Positions 1 to 4,954 of a DNA stretch of 5,245 nucleotides are shown one piece after another. The first letter of the stretch is position 1. The number at the start of each line of letters is the position of its first letter. The position numbers were made by a program, and so were the translations under genes. Source of the DNA: an uncultured Lachnospiraceae bacterium (lineage in GTDB: Bacteria > Bacillota_A > Clostridia > Lachnospirales > Lachnospiraceae); the NCBI GenBank assembly GCA_946621895.1, contig CAMOOZ010000023.1, positions 1 through 5,245 of the forward strand. Direction: 5' to 3'. Under the pieces are notes generated by a model that was given only the letters and a program-made list of their open reading frames with translations, did not search any database and was not told the DNA's origin.

Positions 1-834
1 CCCTTCACGGTTCATAATCCGATCCGCTATTACGGGCTGAACTGTGCAGCTGACCAGCACAGGAAACCGGATCATTTCACGGCTGAAAGGTGCATTCGCT
101 GCGGTGAAGAATATCAATATCGTTTTCATACCTATGCGCATCTGGGCGGCTTCTACTGCCCGAACTGCGGCTATCAACGCAGGAAGCCGCAAATTTCCGT
201 AGAGAAGATCAGGGAGCTTAATCGGAGATACTCCGTTGTTTCCATGCGAACCCCGGATGAGAAGAAGGAGGTGAAGGTCCGTATACCGGCGCTTTACAAT
301 ATCTACAATGCCTGCGCCGCCGTATGCGGGTATCTGGCATTTGCGGAATGCGTGAATCGGAAAGGGCGGCAGATTATTTCCCGGGAACAGATATTCAAAT
401 CTCTGGCAGCCATCAGGCCGGCGTTCGGACGCATGGAAATCATTGATCTGGGCGGTGTGAAGCTGCAGATGATTCTGGTGAAAAATTCGGCGGGCTGCAA
501 TCAGGTGATCTCCTGGATGTCGAACATGGACGAGCCTTATGAGATGGTGATCTGTCTCAATGATCATATCGCGGACGGGCGTGATATCTCCTGGATCTGG
601 GATACGGATTATGAGCAGCTTGCCGAAGACAACCGGCTTTTGCGGGTTTATGTTTTGGTAGACAGGGCAAAGACGCTGCAAAATCGTCTGCGATGCGCCG
701 GTTTACCTGAAGATAAGATTTTACGCCTGACCGGTTATCGCGCCTTGATTAAGAAGATCAGGGGGAAGAAGGTGCCGGTCTTTGCCATCCCGAACTATAC
801 CGCGATGCTGGAGATGAGGAGGTTTTTGGGATAA
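1..834 (+). CDS. murT: Lipid II isoglutaminyl synthase subunit MurT, 3' part (5' end outside window)
   Basis: The frame is open from the first base to TAA at 832-834, giving 277 visible residues. Whole MurT proteins are roughly 430-460 residues, so about the first third, with the ATP-binding P-loop, is missing. Visible in order: a four-cysteine zinc ribbon (CIRC and CPNC, nt 91-102 and 157-168), typical of MurT inserted in the Mur-ligase central domain; the Mur-ligase-like IPALYNIYNACAA segment (nt 280-318); then the C-terminal DUF1727-type domain with LVKNSAGCNQV (from nt 475) and the Asp-rich DISWIWDTDYE (from nt 583). In the known family MurT pairs with the glutamine amidotransferase GatD in the cytoplasm and amidates the D-Glu of lipid II to D-iGln using ATP and glutamine-derived ammonia. 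A MurT Asp contributes to the GatD catalytic triad; it probably lies in the Asp-rich segment, but I cannot align it exactly. GatD is not immediately downstream. Identification is firm from the motif combination. Confidence 0.93.
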   Translation, partial: PFTVHNPIRYYGLNCAADQHRKPDHFTAERCIRCGEEYQYRFHTYAHLGGFYCPNCGYQRRKPQISVEKIRELNRRYSVVSMRTPDEKKEVKVRIPALYNIYNACAAVCGYLAFAECVNRKGRQIISREQIFKSLAAIRPAFGRMEIIDLGGVKLQMILVKNSAGCNQVISWMSNMDEPYEMVICLNDHIADGRDISWIWDTDYEQLAEDNRLLRVYVLVDRAKTLQNRLRCAGLPEDKILRLTGYRALIKKIRGKKVPVFAIPNYTAMLEMRRFLG

Positions 835-860
835 AGGTGCTGCTACGCTGACATTTTGAA

Positions 861-890
861 ATGTGTTAACGATTTACCGATTTAACACAT
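861..890. promoter_or_regulatory. Perfect 9-bp inverted repeat, candidate operator
   Basis: ATGTGTTAA (861-869) and TTAACACAT (882-890) are exact reverse complements separated by 12 bases. The arms are AT-rich and no T-tract follows on the + strand, which argues against an intrinsic terminator. The right arm touches the candidate -35 hexamer of the FHA-GGDEF promoter, so a dimeric regulator binding here could block or recruit RNA polymerase. The symmetry is seen directly; the operator role is inference and no regulator is identified. Confidence 0.45.
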
Positions 891-917
891 GGATAAAAGC
901 CGGATGTTTCGTATAAT
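890..917 (+). promoter_or_regulatory. Candidate sigma-A type promoter for the FHA-GGDEF gene
   Basis: A perfect TATAAT hexamer lies at 912-917. The best -35 match is TGGATA at 890-895 (4 of 6 to TTGACA) with a 16-base spacer. There is no extended -10 TG. Transcription would begin near 924, leaving a leader of about 75 bases before the GTG start at 998. The -10 is convincing; the weak -35 next to an inverted repeat would fit regulated expression. Confidence 0.5.
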
Positions 918-997
918 ATATTTGAGAGGCATTTTGTCGGTATAAAAGATATGTATTGGGACGACATAAGCTGCGATAAAATACCGGACGGATAACT

Positions 998-1939
998 GTG
1001 CAAAACCAAAGAAAAATGAATTTTGATAACACTGATGACAATACCGGCCTGATGAACCGATCTGTGGCCGATTTGCTGGGAAAGACTAAAACACACTTCT
1101 TTTTGCCGAGGCTCTTTGTCTGCTTTGAGCATGAGGTGATGGAATTTGTGCTGGAAGGCCGTCAGACTTTGGGCCGTCCGGCGGAGAACCATGTTCCGGA
1201 TATTCCCGTCACGAACAAATATGTTTCCAGAAAACACGGGTATTTTGAAACAAAGGACGGAAAGGTCACATATACAGCGGAAAAAACGCTGAACGGCATC
1301 ATCTTTCGCAGAAGACTCCTCAAGCCCGGGGAAACGGTGGAGCTTTGGGACGGGGATGAGCTGATCATTCCGATTGCGCGGGATGAGGGCGTGGATGTGA
1401 TGCTTGTGTGCGCGATCACGGAGAGCAGGATCAATATCTGGCGGGATCTTGAACTGGCCGCACGGGATAATCTCACGGGATTATCGGGACGAAACACCTT
1501 CAGGACCTGGTATATCCAAAACCACAGCTATAAGTCACATGAAAAGGTGAGTCTTTTTATTCTGGATATCGATTATTTCAAGGAGATTAACGATCATTAC
1601 GGCCATGCGGAGGGAGATAAGGCGCTTAAGCTTTTGGCCGAAGAGCTCAGGGTGATGGCAGGCAGCAAGGGCTTTGTGTGCCGCTGGGGCGGGGATGAGT
1701 TTGTTGGCATCCTTTCAGGCGATGTGAAGGAGGCGCAAAAAAGCCTGAATACGATGAGGAACAGGATCGACAGAAAAAATCGGGAAAACCTCTTCCGGCT
1801 CACGGTTAGCGCGGGGATTATCACCGTAGACAGGGAAATGGATATTGACGAAATGGTGGGCAGGGCGGACCGTGCGCTGTATAAGGCAAAGGAACTGGGC
1901 AGAAACAGAGTGGAGGTCTACAGCGGTGGGCAACGGTGA
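998..1939 (+). CDS. FHA-GGDEF domain protein, predicted diguanylate cyclase
   Basis: This 313-residue protein has no membrane segment or signal peptide and is probably cytoplasmic. An N-terminal forkhead-associated domain spans about residues 47-125, with the phosphopeptide-binding features GR (59-60), SRKH (77-80) and NG (99-100). FHA domains bind phosphothreonine proteins. A short linker leads to a GGDEF domain (about 150-310) with DNLTGL (157-162), the metal Asp in LDIDYF (D190), IND (197-199), an intact RWGGDEF (229-235) and the terminal ADRALYKAKELGRN. The active site is complete, so synthesis of cyclic di-GMP from two GTP is expected. The upstream RxxD inhibitory site is absent: the aligned residues are GSKG. 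GTG at 998 is chosen because GGACGG lies 6 bases upstream; ATG at 1016 is possible but has no ribosome binding site. An in-frame TAA at 977 bounds the start. Expression probably comes from the promoter at 890-917. Domain calls are secure; the in vivo signal and phospho-partner are unknown. Confidence 0.93.
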   Translation: MQNQRKMNFDNTDDNTGLMNRSVADLLGKTKTHFFLPRLFVCFEHEVMEFVLEGRQTLGRPAENHVPDIPVTNKYVSRKHGYFETKDGKVTYTAEKTLNGIIFRRRLLKPGETVELWDGDELIIPIARDEGVDVMLVCAITESRINIWRDLELAARDNLTGLSGRNTFRTWYIQNHSYKSHEKVSLFILDIDYFKEINDHYGHAEGDKALKLLAEELRVMAGSKGFVCRWGGDEFVGILSGDVKEAQKSLNTMRNRIDRKNRENLFRLTVSAGIITVDREMDIDEMVGRADRALYKAKELGRNRVEVYSGGQR

Positions 1940-1984
1940 TTTCTCAGTGGTGATCCCAGCGGTGATTCAGCAGCGCAGCAGTGA
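1921..1984 (+). repeat. Imperfect reiterated CAGC-GGTGAT word
   Basis: GGTGAT occurs at 1935-1940, 1949-1954 and 1961-1966, with a variant AGTGAT at 1979-1984 and CAGCGGTGGG at 1921-1930. Each is preceded by a CAAC/CAGT/CAGC-like word, with irregular spacing of 14, 12 and 18 bases. The first copy contains the TGA stop of the FHA-GGDEF gene. It is a short degenerate repeat spanning the gene's 3' end and the spacer; no function is evident. Confidence 0.35.
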
Positions 1985-1998
1985 TTTGAACAGATATC

Positions 1999-2027
1999 TT
2001 GCCAAAAAAATCGTTTCGTGAGAAAAT
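1999..2027 (+). promoter_or_regulatory. Weak candidate promoter for the GNAT-like/phosphatase pair
   Basis: TTGCCA (1999-2004, 5 of 6 to the -35 consensus) is followed after 17 bases by GAAAAT (2022-2027, 4 of 6 to the -10). Transcription would start near 2034, between the two possible ATG starts, with the GAGGGG ribosome binding site about 10 bases downstream. The -10 is poor, so this is tentative. Confidence 0.3.
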
Positions 2028-2042
2028 ATGCTGAATATACAT

Positions 2043-2048
2043 GAGGGG
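2043..2048 (+). promoter_or_regulatory. Ribosome binding site that decides the GNAT-like start
   Basis: GAGGGG sits 6 bases before ATG at 2055. The alternative in-frame ATG at 2028 is preceded only by a weak purine run, and the candidate promoter would start transcription downstream of it. The start at 2055 is therefore preferred. Confidence 0.65.
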
Positions 2049-2054
2049 ATTGCT

Positions 2055-2525
2055 ATGGAAGAATTTCGATTTGAACTGGTTGCAGATCCCGAGGAAGGCG
2101 ATCTTGGCCTGAAGGAAGTCAGGATGTATCCCGTTAATGCCCCGGAAGGGGAGGGGAACTTTCTCGGAAGGCTTGAGTTTACGGATAAGGGCGTAACGAA
2201 AAGGAAGGAAGCGGGAGATTTTCTGTTTTCCCCTTATATTACCTTCGTTGGCTGCGAGGTGCCCGGCGCGGATAAGGACAGGGTCAGAGAGATCATGGAT
2301 CTGATCTTTGGGTATATGAAGGAAAACGGTGTTAAAGAGGTAAGCTATTGCATCGGCAATAAGACCAAGGAGCCTTATCTGAAAAACATCGGTTTTACGC
2401 TCGCGAAGGAAAACAACGAAAGCTACTATACGATTTATGAATATCACCGGGTGCTCGCGGAAGAGGGGCTGCTTTCCGAAAGCTATAAGCAGCACGGCGA
2501 GGACAGCACCTGGGATAAATTTTAG
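2055..2525 (+). CDS. GNAT-fold-like protein with degenerate acetyl-CoA motif
   Basis: The product is 156 residues from the preferred ATG (165 from ATG 2028), soluble, and ends in a charged tail (HGEDSTWDKF). The recognisable part is the C-terminal half: DRVREIMDLIFGYMKENGVKEVSYCIGN aligns by eye with helix alpha-3 and strand beta-5 of GNAT N-acetyltransferases, followed by KEPYLKNIGF, which matches the family's 'N..a..lYeklGF' motif B. The preceding R/Q-x-x-G-x-G/A pyrophosphate loop of motif A, expected after 'GCEVPG', is not seen; the region reads ADKDRVRE. The N-terminal half matches nothing I recognise. It may be a GNAT that has lost or altered acetyl-CoA binding, or a structural relative. 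The histidine phosphatase follows after 29 bases in the same direction, so the two are probably co-transcribed. The coding call is strong; family membership is moderate and the substrate unknown. Confidence 0.7.
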   Translation: MEEFRFELVADPEEGDLGLKEVRMYPVNAPEGEGNFLGRLEFTDKGVTKRKEAGDFLFSPYITFVGCEVPGADKDRVREIMDLIFGYMKENGVKEVSYCIGNKTKEPYLKNIGFTLAKENNESYYTIYEYHRVLAEEGLLSESYKQHGEDSTWDKF

Positions 2526-2554
2526 TTACTGTTATCAGGAAAAGCAGAGAAAAC

Positions 2555-3223
2555 ATGCTGATCTATGTAATACGACACGGAGAGACGAATCTAAATGCCC
2601 AGGGCCGCCTGCAGGGGCGCTATGATGAACCTTTAAATCAAAACGGCATCAGGCTCGCGAAGATCACGGGAGAAGCGCTTAAGGCGGTTCCCTTTGACTA
2701 TCTGTTTACCAGCCCCTTAAAGCGGGCCAGAAAGACCGGGGAGTTAGTCATCGCGCCTTCCGCAAAACTTTTCCATAAGCGGCCGAAAAAGATCCTGACG
2801 GATGATTTCATGGAGATCGCCTTCGGCAAATGGGAAGGCATGAGATGCCGCAAGGCGGATTATGAGATCCCGGTTCCTTTTGAGGAATTCAACCGTTTCT
2901 TTACGGATCCCTTTCATTTTGCTTCGGACGGAGGGGAGACGATAGAGCAGGTGATCGCCAGAACGGACGCGGCGCTGCAAAGGCTGATCGCGGACCCGCG
3001 GTATCAGGACAAGACGATCCTGATCGCCACCCACGGCTGTGCGATGCGCGCCATGTTAAACCGGTATTATGAGGACCGGACGGATTTCTGGCAGAAGCGC
3101 ACGCCGTATAACTGCGCGGTGAGCGTGATCCGCGTGGAAAAGGGCAGGCAGCAGCTGATCTTAAGCGACGGGGTCTTTTATGATCCCTCGATGGTGGTGG
3201 ATCATTACGCGATCACGCATTGA
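2555..3223 (+). CDS. Histidine phosphatase family protein (phosphoglycerate mutase-like)
   Basis: The 222-residue protein has the full branch-1 histidine phosphatase signature. The RHGET motif at residues 7-11 carries the phospho-accepting His8; Arg57 lies in TSPLKRARKT; Glu87 in DFMEIAFGKWEG is the likely proton donor; and His160 lies in ATHGCAMRAML. DGGETIEQVIAR (125-136) is also typical. Such enzymes remove phosphate from small metabolites or act on phosphosugars or cobamide intermediates. Length and motifs fit the broad CobC/GpmB-like group, but nothing fixes the substrate, and no cobalamin gene is nearby. It is soluble and cytoplasmic, with no signal peptide. The ATG at 2555 opens directly on the conserved LIYVIRHGE strand, so the start is secure, although the purine-rich upstream stretch (AGGA at 2537, AGAGA at 2546) is a weak ribosome binding site. 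It lies 29 bases after the GNAT-like gene. A large foldable element begins one base after its TGA. Confidence 0.92.
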   Translation: MLIYVIRHGETNLNAQGRLQGRYDEPLNQNGIRLAKITGEALKAVPFDYLFTSPLKRARKTGELVIAPSAKLFHKRPKKILTDDFMEIAFGKWEGMRCRKADYEIPVPFEEFNRFFTDPFHFASDGGETIEQVIARTDAALQRLIADPRYQDKTILIATHGCAMRAMLNRYYEDRTDFWQKRTPYNCAVSVIRVEKGRQQLILSDGVFYDPSMVVDHYAITH

Positions 3224-3346
3224 ATTTATAGGAAACGAATTATCCAAAACGAATTAAATAAATTCGTTTTGGATATCGTCGCTCGCAGAATAATTGCGGG
3301 TTTGAGCAAGCTCAAACCGCAATTGCTTTGTTCGCTTACTATAAAT
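3224..3346 (+). ncRNA. Structured module 1: long-range stem enclosing two hairpins
   Basis: Three stems can be drawn. P1 pairs 3224-3240 with 3330-3346: 14 Watson-Crick pairs, one G-U and two mismatches. P2 pairs 3241-3255 with 3261-3275, a perfect 15-bp stem with a 5-base loop, starting at the very next base after P1. P3 pairs 3292-3307 with 3310-3324, built around TTGAG-CAAG-CTCAA with one bulged G. Together they form a three-way junction. The word AAACGAATT occurs at 3233 and 3247, so AATTCGTTT at 3261 could pair with either copy, allowing an alternative fold. No T-tract follows P2, and only a weak one follows P3. The pairing is seen by hand. Whether it acts as an RNA, as a 3'-end stabiliser for the phosphatase transcript, or as a DNA repeat is inference. 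Confidence 0.5.
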
Positions 3347-3371
3347 GCCTGCATTATTATTCGTTTTCGCC

Positions 3372-3460
3372 CGCCGGGCGAACGCATAGAGAGCAAGTTC
3401 GCTTTGGAAGCGGCATAATTCCAATTTGAATGGAACATTCGCTATGTGTGTGCCCGTGCG
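3372..3460 (+). ncRNA. Structured module 2: second long-range stem enclosing two hairpins
   Basis: P4 pairs 3375-3389 with 3442-3456 (CGGGCGAACGCATAG with CTATGTGTGTGCCCG): 15 positions with two G-U pairs and one A-G mismatch. It extends outward through 3372-3374 with 3458-3460 across one bulged base. Inside lie P5 (CGCTT 3400-3404 with AAGCG 3408-3412) and P6 (TTCCA 3419-3423 with TGGAA 3431-3435). A competing local hairpin, TTCGCCC-GCC-GGGCGAA (3366-3382), shares bases with P4, so the two folds exclude each other. GAGCAAG and GTTCGCTT occur in both this module and module 1, which suggests related parts. The small stems are individually weak; the long P4 is the main support. Confidence 0.42.
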
Positions 3461-3472
3461 ATAAAGTTATAC

Positions 3473-3508
3473 CGAAGGAACAATTAATTCCATTTAATTG
3501 TTCCTTCG
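3473..3508 (+). repeat. Perfect 15-bp hairpin upstream of the mtnK-like gene
   Basis: The left arm at 3473-3487 (CGAAGGAACAATTAA) is exactly complementary to 3494-3508 (TTAATTGTTCCTTCG), with a 6-base loop. It matches the first large hairpin (3241-3275) in stem length but not in sequence. AGTGTAACG follows, not a T-tract, so a standard intrinsic terminator is unlikely. It lies 63 bases before the ATG of the MtnK-like gene and closes the structured stretch. The remaining bases to 3571 hold only AT-rich sequence and the ribosome binding site GGGGGGAAGG (3554-3563). Confidence 0.6.
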
Positions 3509-3571
3509 AGTGTAACGTATTTAAACAGAATAAACTGCCACAACATTCCGGATGGGGGGAAGGTCTGGAAG

Positions 3572-4828
3572 ATGCTTAAACTGACAAGGGAAATGATTCC
3601 TGAATACCTGAAGGCCAGGATGCCGGGGATGGATTTTTCGCATCCGCTTGATATCCATATGGTCGGGGAAGGCACGATCGAGGAGGACGGGGACGGTTTC
3701 CTGAACTATATCTATAAGGTGAGCGACGGCAAAACAAAGCTGATCTTAAAGCAGGGCGGAGAGCATGGCCGGGTCGGCATGACAAAGGATTTTGACCTTC
3801 CGGTGAACCGCACGAAGCTGGAATATGATACGATGAAGATCAGAAGTGCCATCGTGCCGGAATATGTGCCGAAGCTGTATTTTTATGATGCGGATAATTT
3901 CATCATGGGCGTGGAGGATGTGTCCCATCTAAAGATCATGCGCTTCCAGCTGAATAAGAATGTCACCTTTCCGGGCTTTGCGAAAAAGATCGCGGAGTTT
4001 ATGGCAAAGACGCATTTTTATACCTCGGAGTATTATCTTTCCACGAAAATGTTCCGGGATCTGACCGTCCGCTTCATGAATCATCAGATGCGCAATGTGA
4101 TGGACGATATCCTCTTTATTTCCACGGAGGACGAGCATCAGGATTTTGGCATCGTGATGGAAAAGGAGTATGCGCCCTTTATCCGCAAGCTCATCCTTGA
4201 TCCCCTTGTGGTGGAGGCGAGGTACGAGCTGAAGCGCAAATATATCACAAACGGGGAATGCTTTGTCCATGCCGATCTGCATACCTCCAATATCATGCTG
4301 GATGAGCGTGAAATGAAGGTGATCGATATGGAGTACACCTTCTGCGGCCCCTTCGCCTCAGACATCGGCTATCTGGAAAGCAATTTCCTTTCCCAGTATG
4401 TCTGCGCAGCCTACAGGCCTTTTGAAAGCGAAGATAAGCGCAGGGAATTCAGGCAGTGGTGCCTTGATACGATGCGGGAGATTCTGGAGGAATACCTCAG
4501 GATCTTTTTCGCGTGCTGGGACAGGGATGTGAAAAAGCAGTACAGGAATGTGCCCGGCTTAAAGGAAAGCATCGGGAAGCAGCTTCTTTCGGATGCCATC
4601 GGCTTTACCGCCACGGCCAGCTTTAACCGCACCGTCGGTTTTTCCACGCTTCCGGAATATAAAGAGCTGGGAGACGGAAAGGAGCGCAGGGAAGCGATCT
4701 GCGCCACCATGATTTTTGACAGAACCTCACTTCTTCGCCGGGACACCTACCGTTCTCCGAAGGAGTGGACGGATGAGCTTGCAAGCGTGACGGATCTGTT
4801 CATGACCTTTCAGGCCGTGAAGGGATAA
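3572..4828 (+). CDS. mtnK: Methylthioribose kinase-like protein (MtnK family)
   Basis: The 418-residue protein resembles MtnK, usually about 400 residues, of the aminoglycoside phosphotransferase-like fold. N-terminal ATP-binding features are EDGDGFLNYIYKV (38-50), like the family's GDGNLN segment, and LILKQ with the likely ATP Lys60, then RVGMTKDFDLPVNRTKLEYD and VEDVSHLKIMR (114-124). The catalytic loop FVHADLHTSNIML (231-243) carries Asp235, and VIDMEYTFCGPFASDIGYL (250-268) supplies the metal Asp252. FNRTVGF (351-357) matches the family's C-terminal RRxIG region. MtnK phosphorylates 5-methylthioribose to its 1-phosphate with ATP in methionine salvage. The usual family loops HGDLHTGSI and DPEFAFYGP read HADLHTSNI and DMEYTFCGP here, so substrate range could differ. 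The ATG is preceded by GGGGGGAAGG, 8 bases away. No mtnA or SAM riboswitch is visible. The kinase fold is near certain; the exact substrate is probable. Confidence 0.85.
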   Translation: MLKLTREMIPEYLKARMPGMDFSHPLDIHMVGEGTIEEDGDGFLNYIYKVSDGKTKLILKQGGEHGRVGMTKDFDLPVNRTKLEYDTMKIRSAIVPEYVPKLYFYDADNFIMGVEDVSHLKIMRFQLNKNVTFPGFAKKIAEFMAKTHFYTSEYYLSTKMFRDLTVRFMNHQMRNVMDDILFISTEDEHQDFGIVMEKEYAPFIRKLILDPLVVEARYELKRKYITNGECFVHADLHTSNIMLDEREMKVIDMEYTFCGPFASDIGYLESNFLSQYVCAAYRPFESEDKRREFRQWCLDTMREILEEYLRIFFACWDRDVKKQYRNVPGLKESIGKQLLSDAIGFTATASFNRTVGFSTLPEYKELGDGKERREAICATMIFDRTSLLRRDTYRSPKEWTDELASVTDLFMTFQAVKG

Positions 4829-4843
4829 GGGAGCTTTTATCCC
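4822..4843 (+). repeat. 7-bp hairpin overlapping the mtnK-like stop codon
   Basis: GGGATAA (4822-4828), which includes the TAA stop, pairs exactly with TTATCCC (4837-4843) across an 8-base loop. A short T-run (4856-4860) follows only 12 bases later, so it is not a classic terminator. It may slow decay or attenuate transcription. Confidence 0.3.
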
Positions 4844-4874
4844 GGATCAACAGGGTTTTTATCAGCTTTGCAGT

Positions 4875-4893
4875 AAGCGCGGAAACGCGTTTT
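4875..4893 (+). terminator. Weak terminator-like GAAA-tetraloop hairpin
   Basis: AAGCGCG (4875-4881) pairs with CGCGTTT (4886-4892), including one G-U, across a GAAA loop of the stable GNRA class. The 3' side runs into TTTT (4890-4893) and then CC, so the T-tract is too short for an efficient intrinsic terminator. An alternative GGAAA-TTTCC pairing overlaps it. The rest of the 126-base gap between the MtnK-like and STAS genes holds no gene or clear promoter. Confidence 0.3.
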
Positions 4894-4942
4894 CCATATC
4901 CTTTCGTGGGAGAGAAAAGGAAACTATTACTGGTTTTAATCA

Positions 4943-4949
4943 AAGGAGG
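4943..4949 (+). promoter_or_regulatory. Strong ribosome binding site of the STAS gene
   Basis: AAGGAGG is a near-perfect Shine-Dalgarno sequence, 5 bases before ATG 4955. It is the strongest in the window, fixes the start and suggests high translation. Confidence 0.85.
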
Positions 4950-4954
4950 AGTTT

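Noticed and set aside
861..890. Inverted repeat as terminator of murT
   Set aside because: It is AT-rich and followed by GGATAAAAG, with no T-tract on the + strand; its location at a promoter fits an operator better.
866..1237. 123-residue open frame on the - strand
   Set aside because: It overlaps the promoter and the FHA coding region, lacks a domain, and is the shadow of a well-supported gene.
2437..2625. 62-residue + frame bridging the GNAT-like and phosphatase genes
   Set aside because: It overlaps two convincing genes in another frame and shows no motif.
3226..3438. 70-residue open frame on the - strand across the structured gap
   Set aside because: It lies wholly within the palindromic element, has no ribosome binding site, and its composition reflects the stems. 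It is probably a spurious product of a repeat.
3241..3508. The two 15-bp hairpins (3241-3275, 3473-3508) as intrinsic terminators
   Set aside because: Neither is followed by a T-tract on the + strand, and both stems are AT-rich.
3224..3571. SAM (S-box) riboswitch upstream of the MtnK-like gene
   Set aside because: The conserved S-box core words and a following terminator/antiterminator with a T-run are not visible.
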